Shown one piece after another: positions 22,701 to 34,557 of a stretch of DNA of 64,000 nt. Where the stretch lies: the NCBI GenBank assembly GCA_963693315.1, contig CAVNZG010001097.1, forward strand, positions 1-64,000. Direction: 5' to 3'. Below the pieces are notes generated by a model. That model saw only the letters and a list, made by a program, of their open reading frames with translations, was not told where the DNA came from and searched no databases. Source of the DNA: Diogma glabrata. Its lineage: Eukaryota; Arthropoda; Insecta; Diptera; Cylindrotomidae. A program made the position numbers and the translations under genes. The number at the start of each line of letters is the position of its first letter. The first letter of the stretch is position 1.

Positions 22701-24300
22701 AATTGACATCTAGAGATTACCGCCAGCATATTTGTTCAATTTTTTTTTTGACAAAAATTTTGCAAAAAAAGCATGGGTTAACCCCTTACCTGTTTTTTTA
22801 GCGAAAAAAAAAGTTGTCGCAAATCTTGGGGAATGGCATATAAACTGAAAGGTGGGTCCAAAACAATCCCCTACCTCAAGTTATAGCATAATTGGTAAGC
22901 GGGTTTAGCCACAGCACCAGCTTTGGTTTCAAATGTAAAATTTTTGGTTTTCAATTTATGGCCTGTTTAAGGTAGCAAACCTGGTATTTTGACTTATTTC
23001 GCTTAAATTGACATCTAGAGATTACCGCCAGCATATTTTTTCAATTTTTTTTTTGACAAAAATTTTGCAAAAAAAGCATGGGTTAACCCCTTACCTGTTT
23101 TTTTAGCGAAAAAAAAAGTTGTCGCAAATCTTGGGGAATGGCATATAAACTGAAAGGTGGGTCCAAAACAATCCCCTACCTCAAGTTATAGCATAATTGG
23201 TAAGCGGGTTTAGCCACAGCACCAGCTTTGGTTTCAAATGTAAAATTTTTGGTTTTCAATTTATGGCCTGTTTAAGGTAGCAAACCTGGTATTTTGACTT
23301 ATTTCGCTTAAATTGACATCTAGAGATTACCGCCAGCATATTTTTTCAATTTTTTTTTTTGACAAAAATTTTGCAAAAAAAGCATGGGTTAACCCCTTAC
23401 CTGTTTTTTTAGCGAAAAAAAAAGTTGTCGCAAATCTTGGGGAATGGCATATAAACTGAAAGGTGGGTCCAAAACAATCCCCTACCTCAAGTTATAGCAT
23501 AATTGGTAAGCGGGTTTAGCCACAGCACCAGCTTTGGTTTCAAATGTAAAATTTTGGTTTTCAATTTATGGCCTGTTTAAGGTAGCAAACCTGGTATTTT
23601 GACTTATTTCGCTTAAATTGACATCTAGAGATTACCGCCAGCATATTTGTTCAATTTTTTTTTTGACAAAAATTTTGCAAAAAAAGCATGGGTTAACCCC
23701 TTACCTGTTTTTTTAGCGAAAAAAAAAGTTGTCGCAAATCTTGGGGAATGGCATATAAACTGAAAGGTGGGTCCAAAACAATCCCCTTCCTCAAGTTATA
23801 GCATAATTGGTAAGCGGGTTTAGCCACAGCACCAGCTTTGGTTTCAAATGTTAAATTTTGGTTTTCAATTTATGGCCTGTTTAAGGTAGCAAACCTGGTA
23901 TTTTGACTTATTTCGCTTAAATTGACATCTAGAGATTACCGCCAGCATATTTGTTCAATTTTTTTTTTGACAAAAATTTTGCAAAAAAAGCATGGGTTAA
24001 CCCCTTACCTGTTTTTTTAGCGAAAAAAAAAGTTGTCGCAAATCTTGGGGAATGGCATATAAACTGAAAGGTGGGTCCAAAACAATCCCCTACCTCAAGT
24101 TATAGCATAATTGGTAAGCGGGTTTAGCCACAGCACCAGCTTTGGTTTCAAATGTAAAATTTTGGTTTTCAATTTATGGCCTGTTTAAGGTAGCAAACCT
24201 GGTATTTTGACTTATTTCGCTTAAATTGACATCTAGAGATTACCGCCAGTATATTTTTTCGACAAAAATTTTGCAAAATATGCATGTACTAACCCCTTGC
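19785..24300 (+). repeat. 304-bp satellite array, right block (15 monomers)
   Basis: Monomer markers (GCGGGTTTAGCC) lie at 19,850, 20,155, 20,462, 20,766, 21,070, 21,375, 21,679, 21,984, 22,289, 22,594, 22,899, 23,204, 23,510, 23,814 and 24,118. Variants are shuffled among monomers: TTTGTTCAAT versus TTTTTTCAAT, ATGTTAAATTTT versus ATGTAAAATTTT, and CCCCTTCCTC versus CCCCTACCTC. The last variant occurs at about 20,740 and 23,785, ten monomers apart. One unit has a 3-base insertion near 20,343. The final unit decays from about 24,248 and ends near 24,300. Confidence 0.97.
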
Positions 24301-25532
24301 CGCTGGTAGTTGCCGCTAGCAACTTTTGATTCAAAAAGAGTTTCGACACGATATAAATTCGATGAAATAAAACTAAACCGATTGATGTAAACTATCTAAA
24401 AGTAACCAAGAAAAATCATAAAACAACCCTATAGATTTTAATGGTACTTGGACTAATCACTTTAAGATTCTGAATAACAAACCTTTGCTATTCTGTAAAC
24501 TTAACGAAATTTTAATTCTAGACAGTTGTTTGGAGAATATCAATGTTGGCTTCATCATTGAGAATATAAAATCTCATACGATTGTGGTCGACAAAATTTG
24601 AAAAATATATTATAATCGTTCGCATTTTACAAAAATAAGTCTGAAAAAAATTAACGATACATTTTCATCAGATGAAAAAATAAAGTAATTCACCATAAAT
24701 AACTTCGAATAAATACTTATTCATCAATCACTAAAAGCGATCATTTTAAATGAAAACTAAATTACTAAAGATATAAAACTCAACAAAAAAAGTAAATCCC
24801 ATAACAAACATAAATTTTAGATAAACTTATTTATACTTAAAAGTTCAATATTCTATTCCTTGACATTAAGGTATTCCCATAACCCAACATACCCAATTTT
24901 TTCTGTTTTAACCTCACGTAATTCATTTCAAAATCAAACCAAAATAAAGGAACAACAAATACCAAAATACCACCCAAATAATAATTTTCCATTCACGTTT
25001 TTTTTTTGTACGAAACAACTAAACCTATAAAACATGAATTGATGTTGTTGCTATTCATCAATTTTGTTGAGTCATCAAAACAATAATAAATAAAAAACAT
25101 AGGATCCTCTTATATTTCCATATATTATGATAAATTGATAAGTGAATATTCTTACTTGTATAAAAATTAAGGATAAGAAAGCAAACAATTTTTAAACTCT
25201 TCCTCGCACTTGTCATTTATTTTGTCTCCACGTTTCTACTCCTATCGTTACCGAACAAAAAAAAACTGTATTTATTTGGTTTTTTAAATCCTTAAGAAGC
25301 ACAGAAATAAAAAAAAAAACTAAAAAGTAAATAAAAATAAATAAATAAAATTCAAATCTTGTTTATTGAATTTACAACAACAAAAAAAAAATCAAGGAAT
25401 TTGTTCTTGGCAATAAAATAGGAACAAGATAAAGGAAAACAAAAAAGAAAATACAAGAAAATTTAAAATCTCTAATGGTGGTGGTAGGAATATTTTGGGG
25501 ATGTTTAGTTTGATTTGATGTAACTCATACGA
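24301..25532. other. AT-rich spacer, no gene
   Basis: No frame, repeat or element was recognised. A and T runs dominate (for example 25,260-25,460). The interval separates the degenerate end of the satellite from the start of the duplicated segment. Confidence 0.6.
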
Positions 25533-26350
25533 ATGTTAAGTTACGGTTTTTGATATTTTATTTTGATTTAATATTTTTTTATGAATATAATATTATATAT
25601 TTTTTTATTCTTCTTCAAATCCAATTTACCTAATGCGTATAATGGAAAATTCAATCAGGAATTTATTGTTTTTCCTTCTTTTCTTCTCGAATGGTTTATG
25701 ATTATTAAGATGATGATGTTTAGGATTGTCGAAATATTTCTATATATATGTTAATTTTATTATTATATAAATTTTATGTAATCCCTAAGGATTCAATGAA
25801 ACTAAGAAGCTAAAAAAATGAGATCCGATCAGGAACAAATAATTCTACATTTGACAATCGTATTATAGAAAAAAGTGAAAAGCTTAAAAATTGATTTCAA
25901 AATATAAAGTTTATTTTAATTTACCAAAACCACTCCAATTCAGATAAAAACAATTCCTTACCTGTAACAAAAAAAAAAAAGAAACAGCTATTAGAATTTT
26001 AATTTATTTAAAAATTAAGAAAAAAATTACTTGATTAGGGTTCTAAAAACCATTTCTGACCACCCAACAAATCACATTCCACCACAAACAAACTTAACCC
26101 ACAACTATTAATTTTTTATCTTGCACAAATTTTTCATTTTCTTTTTTTTTTATTCATTTTAATCTCATTACTATTCTAGACGATATTGTTTTTCCATTTC
26201 CCAAATATAAATAAGAAACAAAATCAAAACATAAAGTAAAAATGCAGACAATTAGTTTCCCTTTTGATCATTTATTTTTCTTTTTCTTTATGTTTATTCT
26301 TCAATTTCTTTTATCCCGTCTTTCCCCGTTCATATCCATTTTATGGCATC
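25533..26350 (+). repeat. Duplicated locus, copy 1 (insertion-filled)
   Basis: From AATGTTAAGTTACGG to TTTTATGGCATC this matches 37,094-37,901 with only about half a dozen differences, mostly homopolymer lengths and single substitutions. Similarity stops at its right end, where TGTAACG begins. That is the candidate outer end of the Gypsy-1 LTR. No gene is seen inside. Confidence 0.93.
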
Positions 26351-26418
26351 TGTAACGTTCACAAAATCATCCAGTTTACAAAAAAAAAACAAGATGACCT
26401 TGATTCCGTTGCCAGAAT

Positions 26419-26526
26419 CCTCCTGGCTGTATTTTCATCGGACCGCTCTCTTGCAAACCGGCTAAAGTTTCGGGAACTGTTCTCGTGGGTTAACCGATGA
26501 ACCAGGAGGGTATATTTTAGAGCGGT
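26419..26526. repeat. Nested inverted repeats inside the candidate LTR
   Basis: CCTCCTGG (26,419-26,426) pairs with CCAGGAGG (26,502-26,509), and inside it TCATCGG pairs with CCGATGA. A third pair, ACCGCTCT (26,442) with AGAGCGGT (26,519), crosses the first two. This is a compact G+C-rich structured block within AT-rich sequence. Confidence 0.6.
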
Positions 26527-27084
26527 ATTAAAACTAGGGAATATACATTTAGCTTACCTTGGAATTCGCACCTCACCCGTCGCTCCACCAACCACCACTC
26601 CCACTTGCGGCCTCCCGTTAGCTCATATTTAATTTAAGAAAAAAAAAATAAAATAAAATAAAAATAAAAAAAAGAGAAAACAAAAAAAATTTTTAATTTC
26701 AACAACTTTTCAAATAAGTTTTATTGAGAATGTATGTTTAAAATAAGAAAAAAAATTATTCAAAAAAAAATTCTTAGCTTACCCGTCACCTCCTAAAATT
26801 AGACTTAACTATGTATGCACAGGGGAACAACAACACAGGGAAACATTTAATTTCATTTTTTTCTCATTTTTTTTCTTTTATTTCATTTTTTTGTTCTCAG
26901 ACACTGTTAAAATTTTTTTTTTAATAAACTTGTTTTTATAAACTTGTTTAAACTATTTTATAAACTTGTTTTTATAAACTTTTCTCTTTCAATTAATACT
27001 TCACTTATATTTTCAATTTTTACTTCACCTCTAAGCACATTTTCAACCTCTATAGTTAACAGGAAAAAAAAACCTGCGTCTCGA

Positions 27085-27545
27085 ATAATCGAGTCAACGC
27101 CATTTTTTTTCTTTTATACAATTATTTCAACAAAAGAAAATTTATAATAATCAAAATACTTTTCCAGTATTAATTCACTTATAATTATCAGCTGATTTCA
27201 ATTAAAAATGAAATCCAAATATGTAAATTTATTTCCGAATAAATTGTATGATTCTTTAAACACAATTTATTTTCGCTCAGCTGCTTATTTCCTTATTTTT
27301 TTAATTCACTGCTTTGGTATTTACGAACAAATGATGAACAATATCCATACGGATAATCGAGCCGATGCCGTTTTTCTTTTAATACAATTGTTTCAACAAA
27401 AAAAAATTTATAATAATCAAAATACTCTGCCAGTATTAATCCACTTATAATTATCAGTCGATTTCAATTAAAATGAGAACCCAATAGATAAATTTATCTC
27501 TGAATTAATTTAATGATTGAACAAATGATGAACAATATCCATACG
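27085..27545. repeat. Diverged ~270-bp tandem duplication
   Basis: ATAATCGAG(T/C)C(A/G)A(C/T)GCC with the following TTTATAATAATCAAAATACT and ATTATCAG(C/T)(C/T)GATTTCAATTAAAA starts near 27,085 and again near 27,355. GAACAAATGATGAACAATAT occurs at 27,323 and 27,518. The second unit lacks about 75 bp. It lies inside the candidate LTR. Confidence 0.7.
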
Positions 27546-28048
27546 GTTACAAAAGAAACAGTTGGATAACACTAACTATGATACTATGATACATGAACTG
27601 GTACATGTCACTTCTAAAATAATCAACTTATTTATCTATATCAAAAATCTAAACTATTTAGCATCAAAATTTTTGTGTTCTTAAATAAAAATTAAAACTT
27701 ATTCAACAGAAAAAATCAACTTCACTTTTTAGGGTTCCAAATTGAACTGATCAACTTATCTCCAAAAATCAATAATTATCGAAAATGTAAAAATATATTT
27801 TTGTTTGTTTTTCCCTTCACTTCTCTTTTTAATTGCAACATTACAGTTAGTTAATCAGATGATATCAAGAGAAATATTTTAATTATTATTATGTTTACAC
27901 AATAGATCGCATATTGTTAGTACCTTTTCTGTAACATTTGTTTGCTTTCAGGATGTTTAATTTGTTATATTTGAGAATTGTAACGACGGTTACAAGTCGT
28001 GGGGACGTCCCACACCCTGAAAAGTCTCATGCCGGGCTTTGCCTGAAA

Positions 28049-29030
28049 TTAGGACCGAATATCTTTTAGGTGGAATGTTCCCATTATTTTTCCACGTACA
28101 TCCTTGAGTTTATAGGCTACATTCCCAACTTTGGAGTCAATCGTAGCCGGAATATATTTTGCAGATAACTTTGCACTGAATTTGTTCTTTTTATGAATTT
28201 GTTCTCTGTGCAAATGAACGAACAAAAACGGACTGCCCAACACTCAGTTCTCGGTTTCGGCTTCGCAAATTGTAATGTTTAGCAGATCGTTCGTATGCAG
28301 TTTTCAAATAGTGACCAACTTTATTTCGTATTAAATTCAATCTGTCCTGTTTAGAAAGAATGCAGTTTTCGTTCTCATCTTTTGGTGACAACAATCTACG
28401 CAGTTTATATTCGGTTCCATGTAATGTCATGTGTTGCCCAAAGACTAGAAAATGAGGAGAGAAATTGGTGGCGCCATGAATAACGTTGCGTATAGCCGAA
28501 GCTATTTCCTGTAAATGTACGTCCCATTCATTATGACGAGTGTCACTAAGGTATGAACGAAGAGCTGATAAAATTGTTCGATTGACTCGTTCGGATGCAT
28601 TACTTTGAGGTGAATAAACTGGAGTACGTATATGCTGAACGCCGTACTTATCTAAGATTTCTTGAAATAATTTAGAGGTGAATTGCTTGCCATTATCACT
28701 GGTTATTATCTCGGGGACTGAGTATAGTAAAAACACGTCATTCTCTAGGAAAGTACAAATAAGGGACGCCGAAGCTTCTCTGAGTGGCTTTAAAATGATA
28801 AACTTTGAGTAATGATCTAAGATAATCAGTATATAAGAATTTCCCTTCTTTGATCGAGGATATGGTCCCATTAAGTCAATGTATAGCTTCTGAAAAGGAC
28901 GATCAGAAACAGCTTGGTGACCCATCTCAGGTTTGGTATTATAGTTGAGAGGCTTGTTCATCTTGCAAGTCTCACAGTTTGAGATGAATTCTTTTACGCT
29001 ATTAGCCATACCAGGCCAATAAAATTGTCT
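28049..29030 (-). pseudogene. Gypsy-1 integrase (broken)
   Basis: The integrase of a Ty3/Gypsy element would join the DNA copy to the genome. Visible are the second half of the HHCC zinc finger (NCETCK), the first catalytic Asp in YIDLMGPYPRSKKG, the second in ITSDNGKQF and the Glu in NASERVNRTI. A C-terminal domain ends in FHLKDIRS. A TGA at 29,031-29,033 cuts it off from the RT-RNase H frame within the zinc finger. A frameshift near 28,190 separates the last ~50 residues. It lies at a 17-bp-period direct repeat of TGAATTTGTTCT (28,177 and 28,194). Confidence 0.9.
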
Positions 29031-30922
29031 TCAAAGCCTGTCAAGAGTTTTAACTATACCCATGTGTGCTGAAGATGGTGGTACATGAGCCTGTTCTATT
29101 AAATGTATCGTTAATTGCGAAGGAACAACTAGCTTCCAGGTAGGAATATCCGTTTCGGCATATCGCGGGCCGAAGGAAGGGTTAAATAATAGTTTGTTTT
29201 CTTGGACACGGTAGCAATGAGATCCTGGGTCCAGTTTTAGAATTCTTTCTATATGTTCCTTGTACTCAGGCTCATTAAATGCTGGTGAATCGAGATTTAT
29301 GGAAAGCGGTCCCATACAAACTGAATTAACAATATTGATCGTTTGGTAAGGTTTAATGGCTTGAGGATTTAAAGCCGGAACGACACCTGAGTCATCACCA
29401 TAAACACGAGAAAGTGCATCTGGCACAACGTTAACAGAACCTTTTTGATAGCCGATTTGAAAATTAAAAGCCTGTAATTTCAAGCTCCAGCGGGCGAGTC
29501 GTCCAGACAAATCCTTTTGAGACATCAGCCAGCGTAAGCTTGCATGGTCGGTAAAGATAGTGAAATTATACCCTTCTATATAAGCACGAAATTTTTTAAC
29601 ACTCACTACAGCTGCAAAACATTCCAGCTCAGTAACGGAATAATTCCTCTGGGCCGCATTAAGCTTTTGTGAGATAAAAGATATCGGTCGTTCACTTCCG
29701 TCAGAATCCAGTTGGAACAACACGCTTCCTATACCAGTAGCACTGGCGTCGCATTGAATAAAAAATGGTCTTTCGAAGTCTGGATTTGCCAAAACAGGAG
29801 CTGTTGTGAGTGTATGTTTTAATTTTTCCAAATCCTCGTTTGCTGAGTCAGACCACTTTAGCTTTGTACCTTTCTTAGTAAGTTCAGTTAGTGGTGATGC
29901 AATTGTTGCAAAGTTTTTAATAAAACGACGGTACCATCCACACATCCCCATGAAGCGTCTTACCTGTTTGATTGTTTTTGGGACTGGGTACTCTGCAATG
30001 GCTTTAATCTTTTCAGGGTCGGTACGAAGGCATCTATCTCCCACCAAATAACCAAGATACCGTACTTCTTTCAGGAGAAATTTACTTTTCTCAATATTTA
30101 TAGTCAATCCAGCGTGTTTTAATAAACCGGAGACCTCCTGGAGTAGATTCAGATGTTCTTCCTGTGTAGCAGACGTTATTAATAGGTCATCTAAATAGAC
30201 AAACACACGGTCATGAAGTCTGTATGGAATCACTCGGTGCATTAGTCGGCACATTGTTTGGGGTGCGTTGCACAACCCAAAAGGCATAACAGTGAAGTGA
30301 TATAAAGGGCGACCAGGGACCGTAAATGCGGTTTTATCTCTGGATGCTGGATCAAGAGGTATTTGCCAAAAGGCATCTTTAAGATCTATTGTTGATATAT
30401 AGCGAGTTTGATCCAATCGACCCAACAATCCATCGATGAGAGGTAATGGGTAGGCATCCTTGACGGTGACTTTATTCACTTCACGGGCATCTAGGCACAT
30501 ACGTATCTGGCCGTTGGCCTTTTGTACTAATGTCACTGGCGAGCACCATGAGCTCTGGCTTTCTTCGATAACGCCTAACGAAAGCATCCGATCTAGCTCG
30601 TCGTAAAGCAGTTTTTGCTTTACTGGTGATACTGAGTAAAACCTCTGTTTTACTGGTTTTGCCAAGCCAACATCAATTGTGTGTGCGATTAGGTTAGTCT
30701 TGCCAAGACCTAACTTAGCATATGAAGGAAACGAGTTAATGATGTTATCAAGCTTTAATTGATCTGGTGGGGCTAGACTATGTAGTTTAACGGCATCTTT
30801 AACAGACGTAACAAGTGAACTGATCATAAGCGAAGAAAGACTTGGAGTAATGCCAAACAAATTCCAGAAATCTATTCCCAAATACAGTGGTTGTTCCAGT
30901 GAGGGTGCAATATATAGTTTCT
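29031..30922 (-). pseudogene. Gypsy-1 reverse transcriptase-RNase H
   Basis: This open segment of about 620 residues includes the protease tail motif LGIDFWNLFG. RT follows (RMCLDAREVNKVT, YPLPLIDGLLGRL, TIDLKDAFWQIPL, MPFGLCNAPQTMCR, active site VYLDD, LRYLGY-like VRYLGYLVGD), then the connection (WYRRFIKNFATI). RNase H comes next (FIQCDASATGIGSVL, TELECFAAV, FTDHASLRWL, NVVPDALSR), then the start of the integrase zinc finger (HVPPSSAHMG). The catalytic residues of RT and RNase H are present. It begins after a frameshift relative to the protease frame at about 30,922 and ends in a TGA at 29,031-29,033. Confidence 0.93.
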
Positions 30923-31555
30923 TCAGTCGTTCTTGATTGTTGAATTTATGTGGGCATTAATATAGCCAAAAACTCTTTGAGCATGCCCGTTTGCTGTATT
31001 AATAAAAGTGGGGAAATCATGGTATCCTGCGGCTGCGTTATTCAAAAATTTTTCAGACCCAGCACCGAGTACACTAATAGTCGCACCACTGTCCAACAGA
31101 CCACTATATTCAACTATATTCACTATATTGATTTTTATCACTGCGTAGGGACGGTTATCGGTTAAGTCAGTTTGTATTATGGAAGAAAGTATATCGGATT
31201 TAATATTATGCCTTGCTCTCCAATATGCTTGAACTCTTGACCGCGATTTTAAGCTACGAGGGTTTGATTTTAGCTTAAATGTTGTATCTTTTTTCAGTTC
31301 CACACAAGATTGGCTCTTTGCTTGAGCACCTAAGGTAACATTTGCAGAGTCAGACACTGATTTTGTGGAAAAGAAACTATCTGAAGCAGCAATTGACATT
31401 ATTTCGTAGGGTTCCTCCATCCGGGTCTGGTTACCTGTGGAGGTGGATATGTAACCGAGGGGTTTGGGGTATAACTGGGCAAGGTGGGTTTTGGGGCACT
31501 GTGGTTCCCAGCTCTCCACTGTCCCCGGGATGCGTTTTCCGCACAACGTGAGCAT
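30923..31555 (-). pseudogene. Gypsy-1 protease segment
   Basis: The frame holds a poorly conserved linker followed by a retropepsin-like aspartic protease with LLDSGATISVLG (active-site DSGA). It overlaps the end of gag by about 157 bases in the -1 frame, as in Gypsy-2, so expression by frameshifting would be expected. It stops at a TGA, and the next domain continues in another frame. That makes a separate +/-1 lesion at about 30,922. Confidence 0.85.
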
Positions 31556-33462
31556 CTAGTAGTAATCGTGTCTTTCATCCCGCATATATAGCAAAACCAA
31601 CGAGCTGGTGGAACAGGACAATTTTTGAAAATATGGCCCACACCATCACAGCTGAAACATATTAGGGTGGAGTGATTTATTTTCAATTGTGAATTATTCA
31701 TGGTCGGTGTTCGACGAAGTGTTGCAATTTCTTGATCCAAATATTGCGCGTGTTGTTGGAGATCATTTAATGAGGATTCATTGTGAATGGTTCGATTTGG
31801 ATCTCGTTTGAGTACACCTAGCGCACATCCATGCATAGAAGTAGTTAAATTGGTTTGATCAGGCGGCCTTACCGCTTCGGATTCGTATTGAAATCTACCA
31901 TCTCTGGGGGTTACTTCAGGCGTATCTTGGTTTGCCAAGCCTGCGTCTAACGAAAGTGAATATATCGACCTGCGGTTTAACGAGTTTGTTGTAGGATTGT
32001 AACCCACCCATTTCCAAGTATCTTCTATTGATACAACACGTTTTACAAACAAATCCAGAGAGGCAAACTCATGTTCAGCCAAAGTTAATTGCAGCTCGGG
32101 TTACATGTTTCTCCTTAAAAGGTGCAACAGGTTAGCTTCGGTCAGGGGCATTTTTAAGTCTAAAGAGCTAGCCAAAATATCACCATAAAACTCAAGGAAA
32201 CTCTCCTTGGGTTTTTGTTTACGTTGTTCCAACGAGTTCAAAATATCATAATCAGACTTCCTATTGCGAAATCGGTTAAGAAAGGCTTGCTTTAAACTTT
32301 CCCAGGATAAAATAGGAGAACTTTCTACATACACCCAATACCACTCAGACGCCATGCCCTGTAGTAATACGCTAAAATCATTCACTAACTCTGATCCTCT
32401 GATCCTAAAAATAAATCGTTCGGCGGGAATACCGGCCATGGCTCCATTAAATGTGACGTTCCATTTGCTCATCATAACAGTGACTTTTCTAGACGATGTT
32501 GCATAATTAACACTCTGACTCAATGGTAATGCAGCGTGCGCATTGTTATTATTCAAAACTGTCTCTTGATGATTTGAAGGGATATAAGAAGATACCTGGC
32601 TAGAAAGCGCTGGTGGGGGCACTATTGAATTATAAATTGCTACCTCACTGGCTCTATTTAGAGGAGTATTTGATGATTGCCTACTACTGTTGCTACCCAA
32701 GACACTTGTATTCACCAAATTAAGACATCGATTTACATCTTCGATCATTTCTGAAAGGTGTTCGAGGTTGGTAATTATGTTGACCTCAGGTATGTTTCGA
32801 GGGTTAGGATCTACGTTTAACGGTTCATTTTGTACGCTAAGAATTCTATTTGCACCTTCATCGCTTCCAGGAGTCCGTGAGTTTGCTAAACCTTGATCGG
32901 TTGAACTTCCAGCAATATTGGTGGGAGTGGATGACAAAGTATTCTCATTGGTACTAGGCGGTAATGAATCTATTACAATATCTAATTCCTTAGAATCTTC
33001 CACTTGAATTCGGTCAAGTGATTCGATAGTTCCGTCTTTATCCATTTCCGTTACTTGAAGCTTGCTAAGGATTTCAATCAATGCGTCACAGGCAGTTATT
33101 AAAGTGGTAGCAGATTTAAGGGCAGATTTTGTCATACTAATTCGTTTCAGACGTCCTTGTATGTGCAGAAGACGTACCTTAAATGTATTAAATATTTCAG
33201 GGTCATCAGTATCCTGTTCCTGAGCTACAGTATCATGAAGCTGCTGTTGTAATTCTTTTAGTTTCGCAGAACAAACATGGATTTCTCGTTTGGGATTTTT
33301 TAACGCTAAAGCATGAGCTATTGCCGGTGGTTCTCTTTTATTTTTCATTTCTGCTTGCAAAAAAACTGGTAAATTTTCAAATTGAATTTTTGCAGTACCC
33401 GTTAAATTTCTAACCTGGCACTTAACAATCAACTCGTCAGGATCCAAACACAAATAATCCAT
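31399..33462 (-). pseudogene. Gypsy-1 gag (one in-frame nonsense codon)
   Basis: Gag would form the particle and bind RNA. The first ATG in frame is at 33,462 (MDYLCLDPDEL). The N-terminal part is helical with many charged residues, followed by a Ser/Asn-rich linker. A capsid-like region contains WYWVYVE and FLNRFRNRKSDYD, with a zinc-knuckle region near the end. The first knuckle is CX2CX4HX4C (CFSCDGVGHIFKNC). The second, CYICGMKDTITTRC, has Thr in the His position. A TAA at 32,101-32,103 interrupts the frame, which continues unchanged after it. The natural stop is at 31,399. Confidence 0.9.
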
Positions 33463-33540
33463 CTTGAATCTTATAGCAAACAAAGACAAAAACGATCTAA
33501 CAAAAATTATTATTTGTTATAACACTAAGCCTTAACGAAG

Positions 33541-34552
33541 TATGTCGTTAATAAAATAATTGAACCGGAAATGTCAAGACACAGAGAAAATCGAGGAAAA
33601 AAAAACAAATTATTAACCCATAAAATTAAGGCACAAATGAAAAAAAAAATATTTTTGGAGAAGAATAAGTATATATATATATAACAAAAAAAAAAATATA
33701 AAATATAATATAATGTACTGTATAAATATAATGTATATATAAAATATAAATATATGTATAAACAAAATAGTACATTATATACCGAGGTGTTAAAGTAAAT
33801 TTTCTACATTGAGGTGAAGTACCGAAATGGAGAAAATTTTCTTCACCGAGGTTTATATACTATTTTTTTTACTACTTGATATAAAAAATGCACTAAAACT
33901 CGTAATTATTCACAAAATAAAATGTCAATTAATAAGCAAATGGTGAATAAATAAAAACTTTGATTTGGTGAAACATTGTGTATCATATCATTGGATTGTG
34001 TATTGGATATTTATTATTCAGGGCTGCTTAGTTAGAAATTTATTTTCAATGAATTTTCTTAAAACTATATAAAAATCACATATGCTTTGCATTAAAAAAT
34101 ATAGCTTTTATTTATTTTTGACATGAATTGAATTGAAAATCTGTTCAATATTGTTGAGCCAAATTTAGAATTTTTTTAGTCTACAACCCACAACTAAACT
34201 AAATTTCAACAGAATTCTGTTTAACTTTAACACGAATTAAAATTTCAAATAAACTAAACTATAGTTGCAAAGAAATTTTTGCATTCATTCATTATTTATT
34301 ATTATTAAAATAAAATCAAAACGCTTTTTTTTTTTTAATATATTATTATTATTTTAGGAAGAAACTAAAAAAATTCAAAGATGAACTCAGTTAACAAACG
34401 AACAAAAATTATATTTTCATTATTTACTAAGGTGCTAAAATACTTATTATTAGGTGTGGGGAATAATTATTAGTAACCTTAGCTGAGAAAAATAACTTTT
34501 GTCTTGGGTTTTTGAGTAAATAATTGAAATTTCTCATGCAAGTAGTAAAAAA
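33541..34552. other. AT-rich sequence upstream of Gypsy-1 gag; no LTR seen
   Basis: This is where the 5' LTR and primer-binding site of Gypsy-1 should lie. None of the landmarks of the candidate LTR at 26,351-27,994 recurs here, and no tRNA-complementary TGG... start is seen. The segment 33,660-33,780 is nearly pure A+T with ATATAT runs. Around 33,780-33,860 there is a short imperfect inverted repeat built on ACCGAGGTG and CTTCACCGAGG. Confidence 0.55.
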
Positions 34553-34557
34553 AGAAT

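Larger units (their letters stand above)
26351..27994 (-). repeat. Candidate 3' LTR of Gypsy-1
   Basis: The interval starts TGTAACG and ends GGTTACA, giving the TGTAAC...GTTACA inverted ends expected of an LTR. The left end coincides exactly with the point where the flanking duplication diverges from its empty partner. The right end lies just beyond the integrase frame, next to the palindromic GTGGGGACGTCCCAC. The length would be 1,644 bp. The weak points are that no partner LTR was recognised upstream of gag and that the adjoining tract is not a clean polypurine run. Confidence 0.5.
26351..33540 (-). mobile_element. Gypsy-1: decayed Ty3/Gypsy-type retrotransposon
   Basis: On the minus strand the order is gag, protease, RT, RNase H, integrase, then a candidate 3' LTR. 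Protease-RT-RNase H-integrase order with a GKQF/NASERVNR-type integrase is diagnostic of Ty3/Gypsy. The coding part has one in-frame TAA in gag, a frameshift between protease and RT, a TGA before the integrase and a frameshift near the integrase end. No env-like frame is present. A second LTR was not found on the right, so the right boundary is approximate. Confidence 0.9.

Noticed and set aside
14204..24300. Satellite as a CRISPR array or coding tandem gene
   Set aside because: Monomers are contiguous without unique spacers, contain stops in every frame, and the genome is eukaryotic.
31525..31560. G GAA AAC as a frameshift site in Gypsy-1
   Set aside because: It lies near the start of the protease frame, but GGA is not a valid XXX triplet for P-site re-pairing and no stem is obvious. 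The Gypsy-2 signal is not conserved here.
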